Shown here: one piece after another, positions 8,433-16,096 of the stretch
Layout of the letters: every line of letters begins with the position of its first letter
Position numbering within the stretch: position 1 is the stretch's first letter
DNA from: Gammaproteobacteria bacterium
GTDB lineage: Bacteria; Pseudomonadota; Gammaproteobacteria; DAOWEP01
NCBI GenBank assembly: GCA_030638455.1
Contig: DAOWEP010000024.1
Coordinates: forward strand, 1-22,131
Length of the DNA stretch: 22,131 nucleotides
Direction of reading: 5' to 3'
Program-made: the position numbers and the translations under genes
Notes under the pieces: generated by a model
Told to the model about the DNA's origin: nothing
The model's database searches: none
The model's input: only the letters and a program-made list of their open reading frames with translations

Positions 8433-9446
8433 CTACTTAGCTAGCCATTCTGCCGCACGCTTTGCAAAATAGGTGAGTATGCCGTCGGCACCTGCACGTT
8501 TGATACTGAGAAGCGATTCCATAATCACGGCCTTTTCGTCCAGCCATCCGTTTTGCGCGGCGGCCATCAGCATGGCGTACTCACCACTCACCTGATATAC
8601 AAACGTTGGCGCGCCAAACTGGTCTTTGACCCGACGCACAATATCTAGATACGGCATGCCTGGTTTGATCATGATCATGTCGGCACCTTCGCCAAGATCC
8701 ATGGATACCTCCCAAAGTGCTTCATCAGAATTGGCCGGATCCATCTGGTAGCTGTATTTGTCACCGCTGCCAAGGTTGTCGGCAGACCCTACCGCATCCC
8801 TGAACGGGCCGTAAAAGCTGGAGGCATATTTTGCCGAGTACGCAAGTATGCGGGTATGGATGTATCCCTGTGTTTCCAGCGCCTCACGTATACAGCCAAT
8901 GCGGCCATCCATCATGTCAGATGGTGCAACCACATCTGCACCGGCTTCCGCATGAGATTGCGCCTGTTTTATGAGCACCTCAACCGTTTCATCATTCATG
9001 ACATAGCCGGTATCATCAATCAGTCCATCCTGCCCATGCGTAGTAAACGGATCCAGTGCGACATCGGTAATCACACCAAGTTCCGGAAATCTCTCCTTTA
9101 GTGCACGAACAGCACGCTGTGCCAGGCCATCCGGGTTATATGCCTCGGACGCATCTTCCGATTTCTTGTCCATCTGTATAACCGGGAACAATGCAATAGC
9201 GGGTATGCCAAGTTTTTGTAGGGTGTCCGCCTCGACCAGAAGCTGATCTATGCTGACACGTTCAATACCAGGCATGGAATCAACCGGTTCACGTTGGCCG
9301 TTTCCTTCAATAATAAACATCGGGTAAATCAGATCATCAGTAGACAGCCGCTTTTCCTGCATAAGTCTTCTGGAAAAGGTATCACGCCGCATGCGTCGCA
9401 TACGCACCAATGGAAATTTTCCTCGGCCTGTTTCAAAATCTGACAT
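8433..9446 (-). CDS. hemB: Delta-aminolevulinic acid dehydratase (porphobilinogen synthase)
   Basis: HemB condenses two molecules of 5-aminolevulinate to porphobilinogen in tetrapyrrole synthesis in the cytoplasm. The two active-site lysines are in AYSAKYASSFYGPFRDA (K206) and MIMIKPGMPYLD (K261). The metal-site region reads DVALDPFTTHGQDG (about 128-141). It has Ala and Asp where zinc enzymes have Cys, so this is the Mg-dependent form. Length 337 is normal. An AAGGAG ribosome binding site lies 9 bases before the ATG. The gene stands alone on the minus strand, convergent with the CigR-like gene and divergent from the exported hydrolase. Confidence 0.97.
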   Translation of the reverse strand: MSDFETGRGKFPLVRMRRMRRDTFSRRLMQEKRLSTDDLIYPMFIIEGNGQREPVDSMPGIERVSIDQLLVEADTLQKLGIPAIALFPVIQMDKKSEDASEAYNPDGLAQRAVRALKERFPELGVITDVALDPFTTHGQDGLIDDTGYVMNDETVEVLIKQAQSHAEAGADVVAPSDMMDGRIGCIREALETQGYIHTRILAYSAKYASSFYGPFRDAVGSADNLGSGDKYSYQMDPANSDEALWEVSMDLGEGADMIMIKPGMPYLDIVRRVKDQFGAPTFVYQVSGEYAMLMAAAQNGWLDEKAVIMESLLSIKRAGADGILTYFAKRAAEWLAK

Positions 9447-9489
9447 TGTGGGCGCTCCTTGAGCAGAAAGTATCTCTCGGCTATTTATT

Positions 9490-9517
9490 GACTTACCTTC
9501 ATGAGATAGACTGTCAA
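9490..9517 (-). promoter_or_regulatory. Candidate hemB promoter
   Basis: Read on the minus strand, a perfect TTGACA (plus-strand 9512-9517) is followed after 16 bases by TAAGTC (9495-9490), a weak -10. It lies about 45 bases upstream of the hemB start. The -35 lies within a CTGTTGACAG near-palindrome, which may be a coincidence. The weak -10 makes this tentative. Confidence 0.35.
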
Positions 9518-9623
9518 CAGTTTAGCCGGCCCGTATTCAAATGTGAAGTGTGCCAGTAATTGTTTTTAAAGGGGTTTATGTGGTATTTACCCGTTAGCTA
9601 TTGATTTTCAGGAGTGTATTTCT

Positions 9624-10514
9624 ATGCAACCCAGAATGATGGAAAAATTTGGCCTGGCTTTTTTCTGCATGTTCGCATGGGCTGCCAGCACCCCGCTATT
9701 TGCAGAAGATGTTGTATTGAAGCACAAGGGGATACAGGTAAGTGCCAACCTTGAAATGGCAGCCGGCAAAAAGCTATCAGATGGCGTAATTCTGATGACT
9801 CATGGCACACTAGCGCATAACCGCATGGAGATCATGTCTACCCTGCAAGAGATGTTTAAGGAATATGGCCAAAGCACACTGGCCATCAACTTGGGATATG
9901 GAATTGATAACCGCTTGGAGATGTATGATTGCAATACGACCCATAGACATTTGCACACAGATGCGCTTGATGAGATAGCATTGTGGTTTAACTGGTTAAA
10001 GAAGAAGGGTGCAAGGAATATCGTCTTGCTAGGGCATTCTCGTGGGGGCAACCAGACGGCATGGTATGTCACTGAGCATGATGACCCGCTAATAAAGAAA
10101 GTGGTATTAGTGGCCCCTATGACATGGGACAGGAGGGATGCCGAGAAAAAGCAAAAGGCCTTTTATGAAAAAGCCAGCAAAATGGTAAGGCAAGGCAACG
10201 GAGAGGGTCTGATCAAAAATATTGATTTTATTTATTGCAAGGATACCAGCGCAAGTGCTGATAGCATCGTTTCTTACTATAAGCTGGAAGACAGGCTGGA
10301 CACCCCTTCCCTGCTCAAGAAAATCAACAAGCCAGTATTGGTTTTTGCAGGTAGTGAAGATACAACGATAAAAAACCTGGTTGAAAAAGTGCGGCCTTTG
10401 GTTGACGGTAAAAAGATAAAGTTATTTACCATTGATGGCGCTGATCATTATTTCCGTGATTTGAATGCCGAGGAAATTGTTGAGATCGTTGTTTCAGAAA
10501 TAGAAAACCAGTAA
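9624..10514 (+). CDS. Exported alpha/beta hydrolase
   Basis: A Sec signal peptide (hydrophobic about 8-23, cleavage after LFA at 27) precedes an alpha/beta-hydrolase fold. The nucleophile elbow is GHSRGG with S139, a likely Asp is in GSEDTT (D246), and the catalytic His is in ADHYF (H275). MTHGTLAHN (58-66) provides the oxyanion-hole HG motif. The protein should act in the periplasm on an unknown ester or similar substrate. An AGGAG ribosome binding site supports the ATG at 9624; the ATG five codons later would still leave a signal peptide. The arsS-like gene starts 34 bases downstream and is probably co-transcribed. Confidence 0.85.
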   Translation: MQPRMMEKFGLAFFCMFAWAASTPLFAEDVVLKHKGIQVSANLEMAAGKKLSDGVILMTHGTLAHNRMEIMSTLQEMFKEYGQSTLAINLGYGIDNRLEMYDCNTTHRHLHTDALDEIALWFNWLKKKGARNIVLLGHSRGGNQTAWYVTEHDDPLIKKVVLVAPMTWDRRDAEKKQKAFYEKASKMVRQGNGEGLIKNIDFIYCKDTSASADSIVSYYKLEDRLDTPSLLKKINKPVLVFAGSEDTTIKNLVEKVRPLVDGKKIKLFTIDGADHYFRDLNAEEIVEIVVSEIENQ

Positions 10515-10548
10515 AGATAAAATATATTACCTTGATAGAGCGCTAATT

Positions 10549-11547
10549 ATGCACGCCACTTTTCCCTTGTTAAAAGAAACAGATTTTCCCGGTATCAATC
10601 GTAGTGACCTGACCGCTATTCAGGTCAATTTGGGTTACCGCTGCAACCAGCAATGTTTACATTGTCATGTAAATGCAGGCCCCAATCGAAAAGAAGAAAT
10701 GAATGCAAAGACCATTAGCCAGCTAAAGGATTATCTTTTATGCGCTGATGCAAGTACTCTGGATCTTACCGGTGGAGCACCTGAATTAAATCCCAACTTT
10801 CGTGAGCTTGTGTGTTATGCAAAAAGTATCGGGATGCATGTCATTGACCGCTGTAACCTGACGGTACTGGAAGAGCCCGGACAAGAAGGTCTCGCAGAGT
10901 TTTTGGCAGAACAAGGGGTTGAAATAACCGCCTCTCTACCCTGCTACCTGGAAGAAAATGTAAATGCACAGCGGGGCAAGGAGGTTTATGCGAAGAGCAT
11001 TCGGGTATTACAAAAACTCAACTCTCTTGGCTATGGTGATTTGCATAATGACGATGAATCCAAAACGGGTAATGCCAATAATGGACTGATATTAAACTTG
11101 ATGTTTAACCCACAGGGGCCGGTTTTACCGCCCCCACAGCAACAGTTGGAAGCAGACTACCGACAATATCTTGCAGAACATTTTGGCATTACGTTTAACC
11201 AGCTATTTACCTTAACGAATATGCCAATCAAGAGATTTGGCAGTACACTGATTTCAAAAGGTGGATTTGAAGGATATATGTCGTTATTGCGAGATTCGTT
11301 TAAGGAAGAGAATGCACATCAATTGATGTGCCGAAATACGATTAGTATCGATTGGCAGGGTTATGTATATGATTGTGACTTTAACCAGTTGTTGGACATG
11401 CCACTGGTTGATCAAGGGGGCTCCAGTCTGCATATTCGGAACCTGATCAATACAAACTTACAGGATCGCCCGGTTATGGTTGCCGATCATTGCTATGGAT
11501 GTACCGCAGGTCAGGGCAGTAGCTGTGGTGGGGCGTTAAATACTTAA
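10549..11547 (+). CDS. arsS: ArsS-type radical SAM / Cys-rich protein (arsenosugar biosynthesis family)
   Basis: This radical SAM enzyme has the 4Fe-4S motif CNQQCLHC (C32, C36, C39) and the glycine-rich DLTGGAPELNP. The C-terminal DUF3641-type Cys-rich domain ends in CYGCTAGQGSSCGGA (C315, C318, C326). The segments DRCNLTVLEEPGQEGLAEFL and VEITASLPCYLEENV are characteristic of the family. ArsS proteins are linked to adding the 5-deoxyadenosyl group during arsenosugar synthesis, normally acting after the methyltransferase ArsM. Some members are selenoproteins; here the positions are Cys and there is no in-frame TGA. No arsM or arsenic-resistance gene is in the window, so the arsenic role is inferred from the family alone. 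Confidence 0.87.
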   Translation: MHATFPLLKETDFPGINRSDLTAIQVNLGYRCNQQCLHCHVNAGPNRKEEMNAKTISQLKDYLLCADASTLDLTGGAPELNPNFRELVCYAKSIGMHVIDRCNLTVLEEPGQEGLAEFLAEQGVEITASLPCYLEENVNAQRGKEVYAKSIRVLQKLNSLGYGDLHNDDESKTGNANNGLILNLMFNPQGPVLPPPQQQLEADYRQYLAEHFGITFNQLFTLTNMPIKRFGSTLISKGGFEGYMSLLRDSFKEENAHQLMCRNTISIDWQGYVYDCDFNQLLDMPLVDQGGSSLHIRNLINTNLQDRPVMVADHCYGCTAGQGSSCGGALNT

Positions 11548-11888
11548 TCAGAGGTTCCTTCAGTGAATATCTATTTCGTGCAAAGCCTTCCAATAAATGA
11601 TCCCAAAAGAGAATGGAGGGGCGAACCATTACCTTAATATTACCAAGGTAATATGCAAGTTGAATACAAAGCGGTTAATTACATCATAATAAATAAGTTT
11701 TCTACACTCGCTAAAAATCAAAAATCTCTTCAGTAAGATTTCCTCAAAAAAAAGAATGTCGTGCCGTAATATACTTATTGAACTACAACAATATTACTGA
11801 CCATCATATATTGTTTAGTTTAAGAAAAAGCATAATAAATAACATAAATATATTCTGGTTTTTATAAATCAAAATTGCTGGGGTTCTA
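11548..11888. other. 341-base AT-rich intergenic region upstream of the partner-switch/Mla cluster
   Basis: No gene was seen here. It contains the inverted repeat at 11628-11652 and, nearer the downstream gene, a very AT-rich stretch (about 11770-11880) that should hold the promoter of the HDOD-phosphatase gene. TTGAAC at 11778-11783 and TTGTTT at 11811-11816 are possible -35 boxes, but no partner -10 has good spacing. A GGGG six bases before the start at 11889 is the likely ribosome binding site. Confidence 0.5.
11628..11652. repeat. Inverted repeat, 8-base arms
   Basis: ATTACCTT (11628-11635) pairs perfectly with AAGGTAAT (11645-11652) across a nine-base loop that itself contains TTACC. 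No T-run follows, so it is not a standard terminator for arsS, which ends 80 bases earlier. It could be an operator or an mRNA structure upstream of the downstream cluster. Confidence 0.5.
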
Positions 11889-13589
11889 ATGAGCGCGGAT
11901 GCAGCACTAAAAACAATAAAACCATCTGACCTGCCGTCTCCGCCGCAGGCAGCAATTGAGATCATGCGCGCATGTTCTACCAGGGAACCCAGAACTCGGG
12001 AGCTATCGCGGATTGCAAGTAGTGACCCACAATTGACTGCAGAAATACTGCGCGTGGTTAATTCACCATTTTTTGGCATGGCGAACAAAATACAGTCCAT
12101 TCCACGTGCGGTTACCGTATTAGGTCAGCGGGCACTACGGAGTCTGGTGTTATGTATCTCGGTTCGTGATTCTATGAGTGGACGCGAGATCCCTGGTTTT
12201 GATACCACTCAGTATTGGGAAGATGCATTAAGACGTGCAGTAGCTGCACGTATGCTTGGGCAGTTGGTTCGCCTGGATCCGGATGAATGCTTTACGGCAG
12301 GATTGTTGCAGGATTTTGGTATGCTGGTGATGATCTATTTACAGCCTGAGTGGGCGGGAATGTGGTCTGAACTTCATCAGCAAGATCCTGTAAGTCGTTA
12401 TAGCCTTGAACGCGATACCTTTGAAAACACCCATGACAATGTAATTAAGGTGCTGTCAAAGGCCTGGTCACTACCTGAGGATTTGGCATTGGCGCTAGGT
12501 AGCCACCATCATTGTGATGATGTAGTTATGCAGGAGGAGCAGTCAAAGCTTTGCAAGATTCTGTATTCATCAGACTGGATGGCGGCAGTTTTCAGTGCAA
12601 GCGACAAAAACCTTGTGCTGGATCAATGTCGGGAGCTTCCAAATGAGTGCCTTGGAATTAGTCAGGATAAGGTTGATGAGATCCTGGCTGCCATGCCTGA
12701 GCAGGTAGCAGAAGCTGCTTCTGCATTGGGTCTACATGTGACACAACAGCAGGATTTTGAGCAAATTATGCGTGATGCCAATGTCCGTCTGGTAGAAGAA
12801 AATACCACCTATCAGGAGCTTACATGGAAGCTGGAAAAAGCATTAAAAGAAAGGGATCGCCTGGCAGAGGAATTGAATAAAGAGCTGGAACTGGCCCGTG
12901 AGATCCAGCAGAGTCTACAGCCTAAAGACGGGGGAGATGATTTTCCTTTAACCGGTATAAATATTGCCGCCAAGGAACTGTCTGGTGACTTTTATGATTT
13001 TTTCAGTCTTCCAGATGGCAGGATATATTTCAATATTGGCGATGTTTCTGGTAAAGGTGTATATGCTGCCTTGTTAATGGCGAAGACCATTAGTCTGTTT
13101 CACTGTCTGGGAAAGCAGATACATGACCCTGGTATCTTGCTGTCACAGATTAATGATGAAATTTGTGAAACCTCGATTCGTGGTATGTTTATTACGATGA
13201 TTGCAGGGCTTTATAACCCCAAAACAGGTAATGTAAGTTTGGTGAATGCTGGTAATCCTCCGGCACTGGTATTGAAGGCAGACGGTAAAGTAGGTGCCTT
13301 CGAGGCGGATGCGCCACCCATAGGTGTAGTACCGGGAGCAGAATTTACGAAAAAGGAGTTGAACCTGAAGGGTGGAAGTCTCTATATGTTTTCAGATGGT
13401 GTGTCAGAGGGACGTACCGCCAGTGGTGAGATGCTTGGCATACGTGGCTTTATGAAAATGATATTAAAGCTGAATAAACTGGCTCCAAAAGAACAGCTAA
13501 AAAAGATCGTCGGATTTTTTCAACAATCGTCTGAACCTATCCGCGACGATATTACCGTACTACTGTTAAGAGATCATCATGGAAAGTAA
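11889..13589 (+). CDS. HDOD domain - PP2C/SpoIIE phosphatase fusion
   Basis: An N-terminal HDOD domain (about 8-215; note SPPQAAIEIM, SSDPQLTAEILRVVNSPFFG, IPRAVTVLGQ) is joined through a coiled-coil-prone linker (about 300-345) to a SpoIIE/RsbU-type PP2C phosphatase (about 350-562). Metal-binding acids are in SGDFYD (D367), IGDVSGKG (D385), FSDGVSEG (D503) and RDDITVL (D553/D554). PP2C enzymes of this class dephosphorylate a STAS antagonist in partner-switching pathways. HDOD domains are non-catalytic regulatory relatives of HD domains. The gene overlaps the next one by 11 bases, and the kinase and STAS genes follow directly, so the substrate is probably the STAS protein at 14014. The input signal would enter through HDOD. 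Confidence 0.92.
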   Translation: MSADAALKTIKPSDLPSPPQAAIEIMRACSTREPRTRELSRIASSDPQLTAEILRVVNSPFFGMANKIQSIPRAVTVLGQRALRSLVLCISVRDSMSGREIPGFDTTQYWEDALRRAVAARMLGQLVRLDPDECFTAGLLQDFGMLVMIYLQPEWAGMWSELHQQDPVSRYSLERDTFENTHDNVIKVLSKAWSLPEDLALALGSHHHCDDVVMQEEQSKLCKILYSSDWMAAVFSASDKNLVLDQCRELPNECLGISQDKVDEILAAMPEQVAEAASALGLHVTQQQDFEQIMRDANVRLVEENTTYQELTWKLEKALKERDRLAEELNKELELAREIQQSLQPKDGGDDFPLTGINIAAKELSGDFYDFFSLPDGRIYFNIGDVSGKGVYAALLMAKTISLFHCLGKQIHDPGILLSQINDEICETSIRGMFITMIAGLYNPKTGNVSLVNAGNPPALVLKADGKVGAFEADAPPIGVVPGAEFTKKELNLKGGSLYMFSDGVSEGRTASGEMLGIRGFMKMILKLNKLAPKEQLKKIVGFFQQSSEPIRDDITVLLLRDHHGK

Positions 13590-13992
13590 TCATCTGGCAG
13601 AAATCAGGTTTACCTCTAGACCTGAAGAACTCGCCAACCTTAGGAAGGAGGTCAGGAAAGTTCTAGAAAAACATGGATGTAATCATGATACGATTAAAAA
13701 CGTTGTGCTCGGGCTAAATGAAGCATGTATGAATATTATCCAGCATGCCTATGGGGAAAAACATAAAGGCGAAATCATACTGGAAATTATAGAAGTTCAG
13801 GGAGAGCTGGTTTTTCGGCTAACAGATTTTGCGGAAACGGTCGATAAGAGTTGCATTAAATCGCGGGATCTAAACGATATTCGCCCAGGAGGGCTTGGTG
13901 TCCATATCATCAATGAAGTTATGGATAAGATTGAATTTCTGGATCCACCTGATGGTGTTGGTAATGTCCTGGAAATGAAAAAAAAATTATAA
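13579..13992 (+). CDS. RsbW/SpoIIAB-like serine kinase (HATPase_c_2)
   Basis: This 137-residue GHKL ATPase belongs to the anti-sigma-factor-kinase type. The N box is in VVLGLNEACMNIIQHAYG (E48, N52, H56), a D83 is in LTDFA, and the G2 box is RPGGLGVHII (102-111). Such kinases phosphorylate a Ser in a STAS partner, and many bind and inhibit a target when the partner is phosphorylated. The Asp motif reads DFA rather than the common DxG, which some members tolerate. It overlaps the phosphatase gene by 11 bases and is followed by the STAS gene after 21 bases, giving the classic three-gene switch. No sigma factor is encoded nearby, so the final target is open. Confidence 0.9.
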   Translation: MESNHLAEIRFTSRPEELANLRKEVRKVLEKHGCNHDTIKNVVLGLNEACMNIIQHAYGEKHKGEIILEIIEVQGELVFRLTDFAETVDKSCIKSRDLNDIRPGGLGVHIINEVMDKIEFLDPPDGVGNVLEMKKKL

Positions 13993-14013
13993 AACCGTCA
14001 TAGGAATAGACTT

Positions 14014-14346
14014 ATGGAATACGAGATAAAGACAGAGGGTCAATATACAATCCTGATGATTAGTGGGGAGGTGGATCTGTATTACTCGCCACGGGCAAGA
14101 GAGCAGATTCTGAAACATCTTGGGGATAAAAAACATCTGTTAGTCGATCTTTCTGGCGTTGAGTACATCGATAGTTCAGGTGTGGCCAGTCTTGTGGAAG
14201 GGTTGCAGTTAGCCAAGAGCAGTCAGCTCGAGTTTGGGCTAATTGGTGTTAGCGATGCTGCAATGCAGGTATTGCAGTTGGCGAGACTGGATAAGGTATT
14301 TCCGATCCATGCCTCAGTCAGTGAAAGGCTTGATAGTAACAAATAA
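14014..14346 (+). CDS. STAS domain protein (RsbV/SpoIIAA-like antagonist, possible MlaB equivalent)
   Basis: This is a single STAS domain of 110 residues. The switch-site motif is VEYIDSSGVASL (49-60), with S54 the likely phospho-acceptor by analogy with SpoIIAA/RsbV, preceded by the beta strand LLVDLSG. It is the expected substrate of the adjacent kinase and phosphatase. It also lies 63 bases upstream of an MlaE-type permease. In E. coli the Mla complex contains a STAS subunit, MlaB, bound to the ATPase MlaF, and no other mlaB candidate is seen here. The protein may therefore be an RsbV-like antagonist, an MlaB-like subunit, or both. The sequence alone does not decide. Confidence 0.88.
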   Translation: MEYEIKTEGQYTILMISGEVDLYYSPRAREQILKHLGDKKHLLVDLSGVEYIDSSGVASLVEGLQLAKSSQLEFGLIGVSDAAMQVLQLARLDKVFPIHASVSERLDSNK

Positions 14347-14409
14347 ATAAAAATAATTAACCGCCCGCAACATGCTATTTGATCATGTAGATACTAAAGG
14401 CAAGATAGT

Positions 14410-15234
14410 ATGAAACAGTACGCTGGCAGGCAAGGAAGTATTCCAATCCGTTTATTTTTAGAAAACCTTGGGCGTCGAACAATTGATGCCATAGAAGAGC
14501 TTGGGTACATTTTCTCACTGTTTGTTGAAAGTATCTATTGGATAATACAGGGCAAGAAACAAAGCCAGCCAGTCAGCGTTCCGACTATATTCAGGGAAAT
14601 AGCCATGACTGGGGTATATGCAGTCCCGATCGTTTCACTTTTATGTTTTTCAGTTGGTATGATGTCAGCGATACAGGGTATAGAAACCCTGAAGGTCTTT
14701 GGTGCAGAGTCCCAGGTAATTGTTGGAATCGCATTGGCGATTACCCGTGAATTTTCACCATTAATCGTTGGTATTATTGTGGCAGGTCGTTCGGGCTCAG
14801 CTATTACCGCACGGTTGGGCACTATGCAGGAGTCACAGGAAATAGATGCTCTGAGGGTAATCGGAATCAGCCCGGTTCGTTATCTGGCAGCCCCACTTTT
14901 AATTGCCATGTTGGTCGCTGTTCCCGCATTAACTATATTGGGCGACCTTATGGGTCTGGTCGGCGGTGGAATTTATACCTCGATCACTCTGGATATGAGT
15001 ATGAATGTATATATGAATCGATGCCTGGATATTCTTGCAGTTGATGATGTCCGACAGGGATTGATTAAGAGCATAGTCTTTGCAACTATTATTGTACTGG
15101 TAGGTTTGAGTAATGGTTTTCAGGTTCGCGGTGGTGCGGAAGGCGTTGGTAAGGCCACCACACGTTCAGTAGTCATGTCGATCAGTTGCATAGTTTTTGC
15201 AGATATGATTTTTACCTATTTTCTGAATCGTTAG
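14410..15234 (+). CDS. mlaE: MlaE-family lipid ABC transporter permease (first copy)
   Basis: This 274-residue inner-membrane permease of the MlaE/YrbE family has about five to six hydrophobic segments. Family features are TREFSPLIVGIIVAGRSGSA (about 113-132) and the EIDALRVIGISPVRYL coupling-type segment (about 140-155), followed by the C-terminal GAEGVGKATTRSVV. The N-terminal stretch LENLGRRTIDAIEELGYIF is amphipathic. Some relatives have a fused N-terminal STAS domain. This protein has none, but a free-standing STAS gene precedes it. An AAAGG precedes the ATG. The ATPase gene follows after 36 bases. It probably passes phospholipid between the inner membrane and the MCE protein; direction is not determined by sequence. 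Confidence 0.93.
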   Translation: MKQYAGRQGSIPIRLFLENLGRRTIDAIEELGYIFSLFVESIYWIIQGKKQSQPVSVPTIFREIAMTGVYAVPIVSLLCFSVGMMSAIQGIETLKVFGAESQVIVGIALAITREFSPLIVGIIVAGRSGSAITARLGTMQESQEIDALRVIGISPVRYLAAPLLIAMLVAVPALTILGDLMGLVGGGIYTSITLDMSMNVYMNRCLDILAVDDVRQGLIKSIVFATIIVLVGLSNGFQVRGGAEGVGKATTRSVVMSISCIVFADMIFTYFLNR

Positions 15235-15270
15235 GCAGACATTACTTGAAACTACGAGAATATAACAAAA

Positions 15271-16089
15271 GTGTATGACGACAAAATGAAAAATGATAAT
15301 AAAGATATAGTCATTGAGGTCAAAGACCTGGTTACTCATTACGGGGATCGTCTGATTCTTGATCAAGTCAACCTTGAGGTACGCAAGGGCGAGGTGATGG
15401 TAATTATGGGTGGTAGTGGTTCAGGGAAGACTACGTTGCTTAGGCATTTGCTGGGGCTTCATCAGGCCACATCTGGAAGTATTTTGTTGCTAGGCAAGGA
15501 CATTACAAAAATGGCTGCAAAGGACCTATACGAGTTGCGGCGTAAAATGGGAGTTGCCTTTCAGGGTGGTGCGTTATTCAGTTCTATGAATGTGGGTGAA
15601 AATGTCAAGCTTCCGCTGCGTGAGCATACCAAACTTGATGACAAGACAATGGATATTATGTGCAGGATGAAGCTGGAAGTAGTGAATCTTTCTGGCTTTG
15701 AAGATTTGATGCCTGCTGAATTATCTGGCGGTATGACCAAGCGAGTGGCCCTGGCACGGGCCGTTATCATGGATCCAAAATTGTTGTTCTTTGATGAGCC
15801 GTCTGCCGGGTTGGACCCAGTAGTTTCAGCTGAACTGGATGAGCTGATACTAAAGCTCAAGAGCGCAATGAATATGAGTATTGTAGTAGTAACTCATGAG
15901 CTGGAGAGCGCATTCCGGATTGCAGACAGGATTACCATGCTGGACAATGGAAAGATTCTTATTACAGGTACCGTTGATGAGGTACGTAATAGTGACAACA
16001 AGCGTATACAGGACATGTTGAATCGTCGTCCAAGTGATACGGTAATTAATGCGGAAGAGTATCTTGGAAGGTTAACCGGGGAAATATAA
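15271..16089 (+). CDS. mlaF: MlaF-type ATP-binding protein of lipid ABC transporter
   Basis: This is the ABC ATPase that should drive the lipid transporter from the cytoplasmic face. Walker A is GGSGSGKT (47-54), the Q loop is at AFQGG (Q98), the signature is LSGGM (151-155), Walker B is LLFFDEP (171-177) and the switch His is VVVTHE (H209). The Met after LSGG is typical of this family. The start is the GTG at 15271 with a weak GAGAA upstream; an ATG five codons later at 15286 is an equally acceptable start. The C-terminal tail (NRRPSDTVINAEEYLGRL) differs from that of E. coli MlaF, which contacts MlaB. It is the only ATPase gene in the cluster, although there are two permease genes. Confidence 0.94.
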   Translation: MYDDKMKNDNKDIVIEVKDLVTHYGDRLILDQVNLEVRKGEVMVIMGGSGSGKTTLLRHLLGLHQATSGSILLLGKDITKMAAKDLYELRRKMGVAFQGGALFSSMNVGENVKLPLREHTKLDDKTMDIMCRMKLEVVNLSGFEDLMPAELSGGMTKRVALARAVIMDPKLLFFDEPSAGLDPVVSAELDELILKLKSAMNMSIVVVTHELESAFRIADRITMLDNGKILITGTVDEVRNSDNKRIQDMLNRRPSDTVINAEEYLGRLTGEI

Positions 16090-16096
16090 GCTCAGC

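Noticed and set aside
8411..8438. Inverted repeat AAGTAG/CTACTT between the convergent CigR-like and hemB stops, as a two-way terminator
   Set aside because: The arms are only six A/T-rich bases around a 16-base loop that holds the only T-run, so there is no standard terminator shape.
10549..11547. Possible selenocysteine in the ArsS-like protein
   Set aside because: Some family members are selenoproteins, but here the Cys positions are encoded as Cys and the frame has no internal TGA.
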